From the NCBI GenBank assembly GCA_029782145.1, contig JAKOVH010000021.1, positions 62,001 to 126,000 on the forward strand: 64,000 nt of DNA. The letters run 5' to 3'. This document shows, piece after piece, positions 48,829-57,788 of this stretch. Every line of letters starts with the position of its first letter. Within the stretch, counting starts at the first letter, position 1. A program made the position numbers and the translations under genes. The DNA comes from Actinomycetes bacterium. Its GTDB lineage: Bacteria > Actinomycetota > Acidimicrobiia > Acidimicrobiales > Acidimicrobilacustridaceae. The notes below the pieces were generated by a model. It saw nothing but the letters and a program-made list of their open reading frames with translations, had not been told where the DNA came from and ran no database searches.

Positions 48829-49619
48829 GCGTGGCGGTGCCGATGCCCGCCGCTGTGCCGTCGATGGCCGGCCGGGTGGTGCTCGTCACGGGTGCGGCCG
48901 CCGGGGTGGGCCGCGGCGTGACCGAGGCCTTCGGGGCGGCGGGGGCGGTGGTGGCCCTCGGCGTGCGCCGGCCCGAGGCGGCCCGCGACGCGGCGGACGC
49001 GGTGCGGGCGGCGGGCGGCACCGCCATGGTGCTGCGCTGCGACGTCACTGACGCCGCCCAGAGCGCGGCGGCCATCGCCGCCGTGGTGGAGGCGCACGGG
49101 CGCCTCGACGCGCTCGTGCACAACGCCGTCAGCAACCGCTCCAGCGAGCCGACCGACTTCGAGTCGGCGAGCCTCGAGCTGTGGGAGGAGCACGCCTCGG
49201 TGTCGGTCCGGGCGGCGTACCGCCTCGCCGTCCAGGCCCATCCCCACCTGAAGGCCAGCGGCGGCGCGCTGCTGCTCATGACCTCCCCGGCGGGCATCGA
49301 GGGCTCGGCGCCGCTGCCGTTCTACAGCGCGGTGAAGGCGGCCCAGCGGGGGTTCGTGCGGGCCCTGGCGAGGGAGTGGGGGCCCGACGGCATCCGGGTG
49401 AACAGCGTGGCCCCCCTCGCCGTCTCACCCGCGCTGGAGCACCTGAAGGCCACCGACCCCGAGCGGGTGGCTCGCCTGGAGGGCCTGGTCCCGCTGGGCT
49501 GGCTGGGCGACCCGGCGGCCGACATCGGCCCGCCGTCGGTGTTCCTCTGCAGCGACGCGGCCCGCTACGTCACCGGCCAGACGCTCGTGGTGAGCGGTGG
49601 GCGGTTCACTGGCTTGTAG
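48825..49619 (+). CDS. SDR-family oxidoreductase
   Basis: 264 residues from GTG 48825 (4-bp overlap with the preceding SDR). NAD(P) motif VLVTGAAAGVGRGVTEAFG, NAVSN in place of NNAG, and the active site YSAVK in LPFYSAVKAAQRGFVRALAREWGPDGIRVNSVAP; C-terminal RYVTGQTLVVSGGRFTG. A classical SDR with intact Tyr/Lys. Substrate unknown. Ends 5 bp before the convergent DapB-like gene. Confidence 0.9.
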   Translation: MSVAVPMPAAVPSMAGRVVLVTGAAAGVGRGVTEAFGAAGAVVALGVRRPEAARDAADAVRAAGGTAMVLRCDVTDAAQSAAAIAAVVEAHGRLDALVHNAVSNRSSEPTDFESASLELWEEHASVSVRAAYRLAVQAHPHLKASGGALLLMTSPAGIEGSAPLPFYSAVKAAQRGFVRALAREWGPDGIRVNSVAPLAVSPALEHLKATDPERVARLEGLVPLGWLGDPAADIGPPSVFLCSDAARYVTGQTLVVSGGRFTGL

Positions 49620-49624
49620 CCGGA

Positions 49625-50671
49625 TCAGGCGCTGACGTAGCCGGTGGGCAGTGGGAGCGGCAGATCGGTGTAGGTGACGATGCCCGGCGGCGCGGCGACG
49701 ACCGCGGGGATGGCGTTGACGGCGGGGACGGCGGTCATGATGTGCCCGAGCACCATGAACTCCTCCATGGTCGTGGCCGCGAAGTCCGGCGGCGGCAGGA
49801 AGTGCACGGCGGTGGTGATGGTGGGGCGGCCGTCGATCTGGATGGTGTGGCCCATGCCGACCTGCCAGTCCGGGTCGAGCGTGGCGCCCTTGCGCCACCG
49901 GACGCTCAGCTCCACCACGGTGCGGTCGCCCACCCGCCCCTGCCAGCTGGCCGCCACCCCGGCGACGCACCCGGCGGGGATCGTCCACGATGCCATGACG
50001 AGGTCCTCGGTGGTCTGGGCGTGCTCCGACACGCACCGCACCTCGTCGAACTCGACGCCGATGGCGTCGCCCACCATGCGCACCGCCTCGCCGAACACGG
50101 CGGTGCCCTCCTCGGTGAGCTTCGCCAGCTCCGGGTCGTCGATGGGGCGGCCGAAGCCGGCGGCGATCTCGGTGTCGGGCGAGTCGTAGGCGGTGGTGTC
50201 GGCCTCCTCGGCCACGGTGATCTTGTCGATGCGGTCGCATGCGCCGGCGGAGGCGATGGTGAGCATCTCGATGAAGCCGGGGTTGATCCCCGAGCCGAAC
50301 ACGGTGGACCCGCCCCGCTCGCAGGCTGCGGCGACGCGCGCCCGGTCGGCCCCGAGCGAGTGGCCGGTGATGAACGCCGCCGTGCTCACCACGTTGGCCC
50401 CCGACTTGAGGATCCGCACCATCTCGCCGACGTCGCGCCACATCGGGTTGTAGACCACGCAGTCCGGCGAGAGCGCCAGCAGCGCGTCGACGTCGTCGGT
50501 GGCGCTCACGCCGATCGGGTCGATGTCACAGAGCTCGCCCACATCGCGCCGCACCTTGTCCGGTGACCACGCGAAGCACCCGACCAGCTCCAGGTCCGGC
50601 CGCTTGACGATCGCCTGGACCGACTGCTTGCCGACGTTGCCCGTCGTCCACTGCACCACCCGCAGCGCCAT
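49625..50671 (-). CDS. DapB-like NAD(P)H-dependent amine dehydrogenase/reductase family protein
   Basis: 348 residues from ATG 50671 with GAGAGGGGG upstream. The Rossmann start RVVQWTTGNVGKQSVQAIVKRPDLELVG and the following FAWSPDKVRRDVGELC are shared with 2,4-diaminopentanoate dehydrogenase-like and other dihydrodipicolinate-reductase-fold proteins of actinobacteria. Further: GSGINPGFIEMLTIASAG, TVAEEADTTAYDSP. The substrate is unknown; the group is frequent near lipid and steroid catabolism genes. An 18-bp imperfect palindrome lies 28 bp upstream of the start. Confidence 0.85.
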   Translation of the reverse strand: MALRVVQWTTGNVGKQSVQAIVKRPDLELVGCFAWSPDKVRRDVGELCDIDPIGVSATDDVDALLALSPDCVVYNPMWRDVGEMVRILKSGANVVSTAAFITGHSLGADRARVAAACERGGSTVFGSGINPGFIEMLTIASAGACDRIDKITVAEEADTTAYDSPDTEIAAGFGRPIDDPELAKLTEEGTAVFGEAVRMVGDAIGVEFDEVRCVSEHAQTTEDLVMASWTIPAGCVAGVAASWQGRVGDRTVVELSVRWRKGATLDPDWQVGMGHTIQIDGRPTITTAVHFLPPPDFAATTMEEFMVLGHIMTAVPAVNAIPAVVAAPPGIVTYTDLPLPLPTGYVSA

Positions 50672-50698
50672 GCCGCCCCCCTCTCGAGCCCCCGACGT

Positions 50699-50716
50699 GT
50701 TGAACAACTGTACAAC
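50699..50716. promoter_or_regulatory. 18-bp imperfect palindrome, probable operator
   Basis: GTTGAACA-AC-TGTACAAC: half-sites GTTGNACA and TGTNCAAC, 14 of 18 positions symmetric. It is in the divergent region between the DapB-like gene (start 50671) and the acyltransferase gene (start 50847). Its A/T content stands out from the surroundings. Such sites usually bind TetR- or GntR-type repressors; no regulator gene adjoins. Confidence 0.5.
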
Positions 50717-50846
50717 AAGGCACGGGTCGGCCGCCCGGACGCCGTCGTCCCGTGCGCCGGCACCGGGCCCGAGGGGCCTTCGGCCCTATCCGCCACCCGC
50801 GGCGAGGATCAGGGTGAGGGGAAGAGCTCACGGGGGAGGGGTTCTC

Positions 50847-51860
50847 ATGGCGTCCATGCTCCAGGCACCGACCGAGCGGCTCGACGAGCTGTGGGCCCAG
50901 GCCGTCGAGGCCCTCGAGAACCACACCGCGGCCGAGCTGTCCGCACCGGCGTTCCAACGCGACCCGGAGTTCATCGAGCGGTACCTGCCGGTGGTGGGCG
51001 ACGTCATCGACCGGTACTTCGCGCCGGAGGTCAGGGGTGTCGACCGCCTGCCCGACGACGGGCCCTTCCTGCTCGTGTCGAACCACTCCGGCGGGTTCCT
51101 GATGCCCGACGTGTGGGCCCTGGCCGCGGAGATGCTCGACAGCTTCGGCATCGACCGGGTGATCCATCCGCTCGTGTTCGACTTCGCCTTCGCCATCCCC
51201 GGCTTCGGCCCGGCGCTGCGGCGCCTCGGTGGCGTGCCGGCCAACATGGACAACGCCAAGCAGGCGCTCTCGGACGGCGCCGGCGTGCTCGTCTACCCCG
51301 GTGGCGACTGGGAGGCCTACCGGCCCTGGCCGGACCGGAACCGCATCGACTTCAAGGACCACACCGGGTTCATCCGCCTGGCGATGCGGGAGGGGGTGCC
51401 GGTCTACCCGGCGGTGACCCACGGCAGCCACGACACGCTCGTGGTCGTCTCCCGAGGCGAGGAGATCAGCAGGGCTCTCGGCCTCGACAAGCTGCGGGTG
51501 CAGGTGTTCCCGTTCACCCTGGGGGTGCCGTTCGGCGTCGTGCCGGTGTTCCTGCCCAACCTGCCCAACCCGGCCAAGATCCTCATCGAGGTGCTCGAAC
51601 CGCTGAGCTGGACCCACCACGGGCCCGCCGCGGCCGACGACGAGGACGTCGTGCGGGCCGCCTACGCCGAGGTGACCGGTCGGATGCAGCAGACCCTCGA
51701 CCGGCTGGTGGCCGAGATGCCCCACCCGGTGGCCACCCGTGTGGTCGACATGGCGGGCACGGCGCTCGGCGGCGTGTCGTCCGCCGTCGGGAACGCCGCC
51801 GGGACGGCGCTCGCCCCGGTCCGGGGGGCGGCCCGACGCCTGCTGCGCCCGTTCGGCTGA
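50847..51860 (+). CDS. PlsC-like (lysophospholipid) acyltransferase
   Basis: 337 residues from ATG 50847 with GGGGAGGGG upstream. The acceptor/donor motifs of the family are NHSGGFLMPDVWAL (variant of the NHxxxxD block), RRLGGVPANMDNAKQAL and GAGVLVYPGGDWEAYRPW. This form is known from diacylglycerol-acyltransferase-like DAGAT/LPLAT proteins of actinobacteria. A C-terminal extension of about 45 residues is Ala/Gly-rich. Membrane-associated acyl transfer to glycerolipids is the likely role. Confidence 0.87.
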   Translation: MASMLQAPTERLDELWAQAVEALENHTAAELSAPAFQRDPEFIERYLPVVGDVIDRYFAPEVRGVDRLPDDGPFLLVSNHSGGFLMPDVWALAAEMLDSFGIDRVIHPLVFDFAFAIPGFGPALRRLGGVPANMDNAKQALSDGAGVLVYPGGDWEAYRPWPDRNRIDFKDHTGFIRLAMREGVPVYPAVTHGSHDTLVVVSRGEEISRALGLDKLRVQVFPFTLGVPFGVVPVFLPNLPNPAKILIEVLEPLSWTHHGPAAADDEDVVRAAYAEVTGRMQQTLDRLVAEMPHPVATRVVDMAGTALGGVSSAVGNAAGTALAPVRGAARRLLRPFG

Positions 51861-51866
51861 CGCCCC

Positions 51867-52715
51867 TCAGCGGCCCGTCAGCCGGGCCCGCAGCTCCTCG
51901 TTGTGCACGAACACCGGCAGCTCGTCGCGGTCGTTGACCGCGGGCCGCACGGACGTGCCGCCGTCGACGGCGATGACCTGGCCGGTGACGTACGAGGCCA
52001 GGTCGGACATGAGGAACAGCACCGCCGTGGCGATGTCGTCGGGGGTGCCCCGGCGTCGCATGGGGATGACCTCGAGGTCGTCGCGGTCGGTGTCACCGGG
52101 CGCTCGGGTCGACGCACTCTTGGGGGTGGCGATCGAGCCGGGCGCGACGGCGTTCACCCGGATGCCCTCACGGCCCCACTCGACCGCCAGCGAGCGGGTG
52201 AGCGACAGCACGGCGGCCTTGGCCGCGGCGTAGGCCGACCCGTAGGGCATGGCGTTGAGGGCCGACACCGTGGCGATGTTGACGACCGCCCCGCCCTCGC
52301 CCTGCTCGACCAGCCGGCGGCCCACGGCCCGCAGGGCGTTGACCGTGGTGCCGAGGTTGAGCTCGACCACGTCGTCGAACGCCGGGTCGTCGCTCGCGAA
52401 CGGGGCCCACTGGGCCGGCCACATGCCGCCGGCGACCTGCACCGAGCCTCGCAGGCGGCCCAGCTCGCAGGCCCGCTCGACGGCGGCAGCCATCGCCTCG
52501 CGGTCGCGCCCGTCGGCCACGAACCCGGCGTGGGCCGTGCCGTCGGCGGTGAGCGCCTCGGTGCAGAGGGCCAGCTTGTCGGGGTCGACGTCGACCGCCA
52601 GCACCCGGGCACCGGCCCGGCCGAGGTGGCGGGCGATGGCCGTGCCGATGCCGCCGCCCCCGGCGCCCAGCACCACCACCGATCGGCCCTCGAGGCCCCA
52701 GACGTCGTGGTCCAT
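51867..52715 (-). CDS. SDR-family oxidoreductase
   Basis: 282 residues from ATG 52715. Rossmann motif VVVLGAGGGGIGTAIARHLGRAGARVLAVD, active site YAAAK in AYAAAKAAVLSLTRSLAVEWGREGIRVNAVAPGSI, and C-terminal YVTGQVIAVDGGTS. Ser in NIATVSALN matches the catalytic Ser region. It follows another SDR by 25 bp on the same strand. Substrate unknown. Confidence 0.92.
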   Translation of the reverse strand: MDHDVWGLEGRSVVVLGAGGGGIGTAIARHLGRAGARVLAVDVDPDKLALCTEALTADGTAHAGFVADGRDREAMAAAVERACELGRLRGSVQVAGGMWPAQWAPFASDDPAFDDVVELNLGTTVNALRAVGRRLVEQGEGGAVVNIATVSALNAMPYGSAYAAAKAAVLSLTRSLAVEWGREGIRVNAVAPGSIATPKSASTRAPGDTDRDDLEVIPMRRRGTPDDIATAVLFLMSDLASYVTGQVIAVDGGTSVRPAVNDRDELPVFVHNEELRARLTGR

Positions 52716-52740
52716 CGTCGTGCTCCCCGGGTCAGATCCG

Positions 52741-53574
52741 CTACAGGTCGTCGTGCATGGCGTCGGCGTCGACCGGCCGGTGCCAGCCGCCGGCGGCCCG
52801 GTTGCCCCCGTCGACGTGGAGGGTGGTGCCGGTGATGAAGCGGGACAGGTCGCTCGCCAGGAACAGAGCGGCCGCCGCGGAGTCCTCGGGGGTGCCGAAG
52901 TAGCCCAGGGGAGGCAGGAAGGCCGGCAGGTACTCGGGCGCCTGGTCCAGCATGGCCTGGCGCGCCTCCTTCTCGCCGCCGCTCGGCTGGGCGTCGGGTG
53001 CGATGCTGTTCACCCGGATGCGCCGGGCGCCGAGCTCGAGGGCCAGCGTCTTCGACAGGCTCTCCACCGCCGCCTTCATGGCCGCGTAGATCCCGAAGCT
53101 GGGACCGGCCTGGTGCGCCTCGATGGAGGTGAGGTTCACGATCGAGCCACCGTCGCGCATCACCGGCACGACCCGGCGCACGAAGTGCGTGACCTGGGTG
53201 AAGTTCTCGGCGACGAGCGACGCCTCGCCCTTCGGGGCGGTGTCGAGGAACGGCGCCACGAACGTGCCGCCGGCGTTGTTGACCAGCACGTCGACGTGCT
53301 CGAAGCGAGCGGCGACGGCCTCCACGAAGCGGTCGACGGCCTCGGGATCGCGCACGTCGAGCTCAGCGGTCAGCACCGGGCGCCCCAGCGCCTCGATCTC
53401 GGCGGCCACCTCGGCCAGCAGGCCCGCCTCCCGGTCGCACAGCGCCATCGACGCCCCGCAGCGGGCGAACAGGCGGGCGGTGGCCCGGCCGATCCCCTGG
53501 GCGGCGCCGGTCACGATCGCCACGCGGTCGGTGAGCAGGATGGAGCGCTCGTCGAACAGGTCGCCCTCGGCCAT
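52741..53574 (-). CDS. SDR-family oxidoreductase
   Basis: 277 residues from ATG 53574. Motifs: VAIVTGAAQGIGRATARLFARCGASMALCDRE, NNAGGTF, active site YAAMK in IYAAMKAAVESLSKTLALELGARRIRVNSIAPDAQPSGGEKEARQAM, and FITGTTLHVDGGNRAAGGW. Classical SDR with intact Tyr/Lys. It is divergent from the F420-type gene at 53650. Together with the next SDR it forms a two-gene minus-strand unit. Confidence 0.92.
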   Translation of the reverse strand: MAEGDLFDERSILLTDRVAIVTGAAQGIGRATARLFARCGASMALCDREAGLLAEVAAEIEALGRPVLTAELDVRDPEAVDRFVEAVAARFEHVDVLVNNAGGTFVAPFLDTAPKGEASLVAENFTQVTHFVRRVVPVMRDGGSIVNLTSIEAHQAGPSFGIYAAMKAAVESLSKTLALELGARRIRVNSIAPDAQPSGGEKEARQAMLDQAPEYLPAFLPPLGYFGTPEDSAAAALFLASDLSRFITGTTLHVDGGNRAAGGWHRPVDADAMHDDL

Positions 53575-53649
53575 GGCGGCCACTCTGTCACACCGTGCCG
53601 AGCACCTCGGTCGGCCGCGGCCGCGCCAGCACCCGGCGAGACTGGCGCC

Positions 53650-54558
53650 ATGGAGCTCTCCCTCTGGCCCACCACCAGCCAGCCCTGGCCGGACCTGCTT
53701 GACGCGGTCCGCCACGCCGAGGCCACCGGTTGGCACGCGGCCTACGTCGCCGACCACTTCATGGGCGACGGAGCGGCCTTCGGCGCCGAGAGCGCCCCGT
53801 GGCTGGAGGCCACCGCGGTGCTCGCCGCCCTGGCCGGCGCCACCGCCCGCATCCGGCTCGGGTCGCTCGTGCTGTCCGCGACCTACCGGCACCCGGCCGT
53901 GGTGGCCAACTGGGCGGCCACGGTCGACCATGCCAGCGGCGGCCGGCTCACCCTCGGCGTGGGCGCCGGCTGGCAGGAGAACGAGCACCACCAGTACGGC
54001 CTCGCCCTCGGCCCGCCGGGCCAGCGGATCCGGCGCCTCGACGAGCACCTCACGGTCGTGCGCAGCCTGCTCGACCGCCCGAGCACATCGTTCGCCGGCG
54101 AATGGTTCCAGCTCGACGGGGCGCTCTGCGAGCCCAAGCCGCTCCAGCGTCCGCTGCCGGTGCTCGTGGGAGGCAAGGGCGACCGCATGCTCGGTCTGGT
54201 CGCCCGGCACGCCGACGCCTGGAACATGTGGAGCCTCCCACCCGCCATGCGGGCGCGGTCCGAGGTGCTCGCTCGTCGCTGTGAGGAGATCGGCCGTGAC
54301 CCGGCCACGCTGCGCCGCACCACCCAGGCGCGCGTCCTCGTGACCGGGGACCGGCACCGGGCGAACGCCTTCGTCGACGCCCTGGCTCCGCGAGCAGCGG
54401 TCGCCGGCCCCCCGTCGGCGTTCGCCGAGGTGGCGGCCGAGTGGGCGGCGGCGGGCGTGGACGAGGTCATCGTCCCCGACTGGGACCTCGGGACCGGAGC
54501 GGAGCGGGCCGATCGCCTCGACGCCCTGCACGACGCCGTCGCCGGGCTCTGCCCGTAG
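53650..54558 (+). CDS. LLM-class F420-dependent oxidoreductase
   Basis: 302 residues from ATG 53650. Luciferase-like barrel: ELSLWPTTSQPWPDLLDAVRHAEATGWHAAYVADHFMGD, TARIRLGSLVLSATYRHPAVVANWAATVDHASGGRLTLGVGAGWQENEHHQYGLALG, and CEPKPLQRPLPVLVGGKGDRMLGLVARHADAWN. The RLTLGVGAGW block is diagnostic for the F420-dependent group. Different subgroup from the one at 44264-45145. Confidence 0.9.
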   Translation: MELSLWPTTSQPWPDLLDAVRHAEATGWHAAYVADHFMGDGAAFGAESAPWLEATAVLAALAGATARIRLGSLVLSATYRHPAVVANWAATVDHASGGRLTLGVGAGWQENEHHQYGLALGPPGQRIRRLDEHLTVVRSLLDRPSTSFAGEWFQLDGALCEPKPLQRPLPVLVGGKGDRMLGLVARHADAWNMWSLPPAMRARSEVLARRCEEIGRDPATLRRTTQARVLVTGDRHRANAFVDALAPRAAVAGPPSAFAEVAAEWAAAGVDEVIVPDWDLGTGAERADRLDALHDAVAGLCP

Positions 54559-54566
54559 CGCAGGGC

Positions 54567-55718
54567 TCAGGTGCCGGCGGCCACGGGGTGCCGGCGCCAG
54601 CTCCGCCGAGACGCCCACACCAGCCACGCCACCGCCCCGACCGGGATCTCCAGCAGGTAGGTGAACCCGCGGAACAAGAACACGGCGGCGGCGCAGGCGG
54701 GCTCGTGGCCGCCGAAGCCGATCAGGGCGGCGACCGCCCCCGTCTCGACGAAGCCCACCCCGCTCGGGGTGATGGGGATGGTCTCGAGCAGCCGGGCGAA
54801 GGCGAACGCGGCGAAGACCTCGATCCAGCCGAGCGACTCCACGCCGACTCCCACCGCCCGCACGCACGCCAGCAGGAGGAGGAACTGCGCCACGTTGAAG
54901 ACCACGATCCACGTGGTCAGGCGCCACCAGCGCTGCCGCAGCAGGCCGATGCTGTTGTGGCGGAAGTCGAGCACCGCGGCCGAGACGTCCGGCGACGACG
55001 AGCGGCGCAGGCCGCGGCTGACCCGGTCGACCAGGCGCTGCCCCATGGCGCCGATCCTCACGGCGAGAGCCTCGCTGCGCATGATCAGCGCCAGCACCGT
55101 GGCGGCCCCGCCGAGGGCGAGCAAGCCCACCAGGGTCGGCACGATCAGGTGGCCGGCGGCCCGACCGGTGGCCACGAGGAGGATGAGGGCGATCACCGGC
55201 ATCAACAGCTTGGCGAACACGTTCCAGACGCCCGACACCAGGATGGACAGCGTCACGGAGGGCATCGTGAAGCCCCACGACATGTCGATGGCGTAGGTGG
55301 CGCCCACGCCGACCGCGCCGCCGAAGGGCACAACGTTCGACACCGCGCTGCCCGCGAAGTTCACCGTGAGCGCCTGCGGGTGGGTGAGCCCCGGCAGGCT
55401 GTTGGTGAGCACCCCGGTGTAGGCGAGCATGCCGGCCGCCCAGATGCCGACGAGGGCGAGCACCCACGCGCCCGAGAGCTTGGTGATCTCCCGCCAGATG
55501 TCCGAGTAGTGCGAGCCGGTCACGGCGGGCAGCACGAAGGCGAAGATCACCGCGACCACCGCGAGCGACGCGGCGGCCTCACCGACGCGGCGGGCGGTCG
55601 ACTTGCGGTGCAGCTCGTGGCCGACCACGGCCATGGGGTCGAGCGCCTCGTCGTCGGAGAGGCCGGCCAGCACGGCGGGGCGCTCGTGCTCGCCCGGCGG
55701 GCCGGAGGACCTGCTCAC
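54567..55718 (-). CDS. YbhN/LPG-synthase-TM family integral membrane protein
   Basis: 383 residues from GTG 55718, overlapping the PIG-L gene stop by 4 bp. Seven to eight hydrophobic helices (ASLAVVAVIFAFVLPAV, WVLALVGIWAAGMLAYTGVL, NVVPFGGAVGVGATYAI, FAKLLMPVIALILLVATG, VPTLVGLLALGGAATVLALI, WIVVFNVAQFLLLLACVRAV). The motif PITPSGVGFVETGAVAALIGFGG is typical of lysylphosphatidylglycerol synthetase-TM/UPF0104 proteins, some of which flip lipids. No soluble aminoacyl-transfer domain is attached. Coupled to a deacetylase gene. Confidence 0.88.
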   Translation of the reverse strand: MSRSSGPPGEHERPAVLAGLSDDEALDPMAVVGHELHRKSTARRVGEAAASLAVVAVIFAFVLPAVTGSHYSDIWREITKLSGAWVLALVGIWAAGMLAYTGVLTNSLPGLTHPQALTVNFAGSAVSNVVPFGGAVGVGATYAIDMSWGFTMPSVTLSILVSGVWNVFAKLLMPVIALILLVATGRAAGHLIVPTLVGLLALGGAATVLALIMRSEALAVRIGAMGQRLVDRVSRGLRRSSSPDVSAAVLDFRHNSIGLLRQRWWRLTTWIVVFNVAQFLLLLACVRAVGVGVESLGWIEVFAAFAFARLLETIPITPSGVGFVETGAVAALIGFGGHEPACAAAVFLFRGFTYLLEIPVGAVAWLVWASRRSWRRHPVAAGT

Positions 55719-56554
55719 GGGACGGCCGGCGCCGAGGGCCGGAAGAGCTCCTCGACGAGGTCGTCGGGCACCGCCGGTCCGGAGGGGTCGGACACGAACC
55801 ATTCGGTGCAGAAGGCGACGGCGAAGATCTCCTCGGGAAGCCCGAGGAAGACGGCCAGGGTGCGGACGGTGTCCGGTGCGCCGGTGGCCTGGGTGGCGTG
55901 GGCGGCCATGGAGGCACGCTTGGCGGCGAGCACCGTGGAGGCGTCGACGGTGTGGGTGACCTCGTCGTGCGGGGTGTACCAGTGGGTGACGTCCGGCGGC
56001 ACGAAGCCCTCGGGCACCTCGAGGCCCATGCCGCGGGCCAGCTCGATGCCGCCGGCGAGGAACTCGCGGTCGATGGTGGCCTGCAGCAGCGGGATGCCCC
56101 TCGACGCAGCGGCGGCTGTCGCGACCCGGTGGACCTGGAGGTGGTCGGGGTGGCCGTAGCCGCCGCGGGCGTCGTCGGCCACGAGCACGTCGGCCCCCTC
56201 CTCGGCGAGCACGGCCCCGAGGCGGGCTGCCGCGTCGGCGACGGGCGTGGCGCAGAACGACCCGGCGGGCCACCCGCCGGCGGGGCGGTCCTCGTGCCCG
56301 GAGTCGCCGTAGCCGAGCAGCACCAGCCGGGCCACGCCGAGCGCGTCGGCCGAGGCCCGGGCCTCCCGCTCCCGTCGGGGACCGAGGTCGTCGCCTCCCA
56401 GCACCGACTCGCCGACCAGCCCGGCCTCGCCACTGGTGGCCAGCACCAGCACCACGCGATGGCCGGCCGCCGCCGCCCGGGCGAGGGTGCCCGCGCTCAG
56501 CAGGGCCTCGTCGTCGGGGTGCGCGTGGAACGCGACGATCGTGCGGAGGGACAC
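55715..56554 (-). CDS. PIG-L family deacetylase
   Basis: 279 residues from GTG 56554. The zinc motif AFHAHPDDEALLSAGTLARAAAAGHRVVLVLATSGEAG and the second GGYGHPDHLQVHRVA identify the LmbE/PIG-L fold, which removes N-acetyl groups from GlcNAc-linked substrates or splits related amides (MshB, Mca). THWYTPHDEVTHTVD is often seen in actinobacterial members. It is divergent from the GT4 gene (42 bp apart), suggesting a common pathway. Confidence 0.9.
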   Translation of the reverse strand: MSLRTIVAFHAHPDDEALLSAGTLARAAAAGHRVVLVLATSGEAGLVGESVLGGDDLGPRREREARASADALGVARLVLLGYGDSGHEDRPAGGWPAGSFCATPVADAAARLGAVLAEEGADVLVADDARGGYGHPDHLQVHRVATAAAASRGIPLLQATIDREFLAGGIELARGMGLEVPEGFVPPDVTHWYTPHDEVTHTVDASTVLAAKRASMAAHATQATGAPDTVRTLAVFLGLPEEIFAVAFCTEWFVSDPSGPAVPDDLVEELFRPSAPAVP

Positions 56555-56596
56555 CCGCGCATTCTTGCAGCGCGTCGGCGGGGCTACCGTGACCTC

Positions 56597-57748
56597 GTGC
56601 CCGCCACCCGGCCGCTGCGCATCGGTCTCGTGTCCGACTGCTACGTCCCCCGCCTCGGCGGGATCGAGATGCAGGTGCACGACCTCGCCCGCCACCTGCA
56701 GGGCGCCGGCCACGAGGTCGTGGTCATCACCCCCACCCCCGGGCCCACCGTGGTCGACGGCGTGCCGGTCCACCGCATCGACGTGCCGCTGTTGCCCTTC
56801 GACATCCCCTTCACCCCGCGGGCGTTCCGGCTGGTCGCCGAGCTGCTCGAGCGCGAGCGGGTCGACGTGGCCCACTTCCACGGCGGCATCGCCAGCCCCC
56901 TCGCCTATGGGGCCGCCCGGGCCGCCCAGCGGGCCGGCGTGCCCACCGTGATCACGGTGCACTGCATGTGGAGCTACGCCACCCCGCTGTTCGCCGCCCT
57001 CGACCGCCTCAGCGGCTGGAGCGAGTGGCCGGTGGTGCTCTCGGCCGTCAGCGACGTCGCCGCCCAACCGCTGCGCCGCATCGCCGGCCCCGACCGCCCC
57101 GTGGTGGTGCTGCCGAACGGCATCGACAACGCGGCGTGGGTGGTCGAGCCGGTCGAGCGCGACCCGTCGGTCGTCACCCTGGTGTCGGTGATGCGCCTGG
57201 CGCCGCGCAAGCGGCCCCTGCAGCTGCTCAAGATGGTCAAGCGGGTGGTCGAGCGGGTGTCGGGCGACGTGGCCGTGCGGGTCGTGGTCATCGGTGAGGG
57301 CCCCGAGCGGCCGCAGCTGGAGCGCTACCTGCGCGCCAACGGCCTCACCGAGGTCGTCGAGCTGGTCGGCCGCCGCAGCCGGGAGGAGATCAGGGAGATC
57401 TTCGGCCGCTCCGACGTCTTCGTGGCGCCCGCCAACCTGGAGTCGTTCGGGATCGCCGCCCTCGAGGCCCGCTGCGCCGGGCTGCCGGTCGTGGCCAAGG
57501 CCCGCACCGGCATCCGCGAGTTCGTCGAGCACGGCCGCGAGGGCCTGCTGGCCTCCTCCGACTCCGACATGGTCGAGCAGCTGGTGCGCATCGTGAAGGA
57601 CCGCGAGCTGCGCCTGCTCATCACCAAGAACAACCGTGAGGTGCCCTCGCCGGTCGACTGGACCGACGTGGTGGCCCGCAACGTGGGCGCCTACGGGTCG
57701 GCGATCGCCCTGCAAGCCGGTCGCCGAGCACTCCACCCGAGCAGCTGA
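56597..57748 (+). CDS. GT4-family glycosyltransferase
   Basis: 383 residues from GTG 56597. GT-B fold: donor-site features IGLVSDCYVPRLGGIEMQVHDLARHLQGAGHEVVVITP, HFHGGIASPLAYGAARAAQRAGVPTVITVHCMWS, LPNGIDNAAW, VSVMRLAPRKRPLQLLKMVKRV, and the E-x7-E motif in ANLESFGIAALEARCAGLPVVAKARTGIREFVEHG. Probably transfers a sugar from a nucleotide sugar to a lipid or glycan; close relatives include PimB/MshA-like enzymes. Adjacent PIG-L deacetylase resembles the MshA/MshB pairing but could serve another glycolipid. Confidence 0.9.
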   Translation: MPATRPLRIGLVSDCYVPRLGGIEMQVHDLARHLQGAGHEVVVITPTPGPTVVDGVPVHRIDVPLLPFDIPFTPRAFRLVAELLERERVDVAHFHGGIASPLAYGAARAAQRAGVPTVITVHCMWSYATPLFAALDRLSGWSEWPVVLSAVSDVAAQPLRRIAGPDRPVVVLPNGIDNAAWVVEPVERDPSVVTLVSVMRLAPRKRPLQLLKMVKRVVERVSGDVAVRVVVIGEGPERPQLERYLRANGLTEVVELVGRRSREEIREIFGRSDVFVAPANLESFGIAALEARCAGLPVVAKARTGIREFVEHGREGLLASSDSDMVEQLVRIVKDRELRLLITKNNREVPSPVDWTDVVARNVGAYGSAIALQAGRRALHPSS

Positions 57749-57788
57749 CGACCAGCGGGCATCGCCGGCCGGGGCGATCGGGTTCCGC

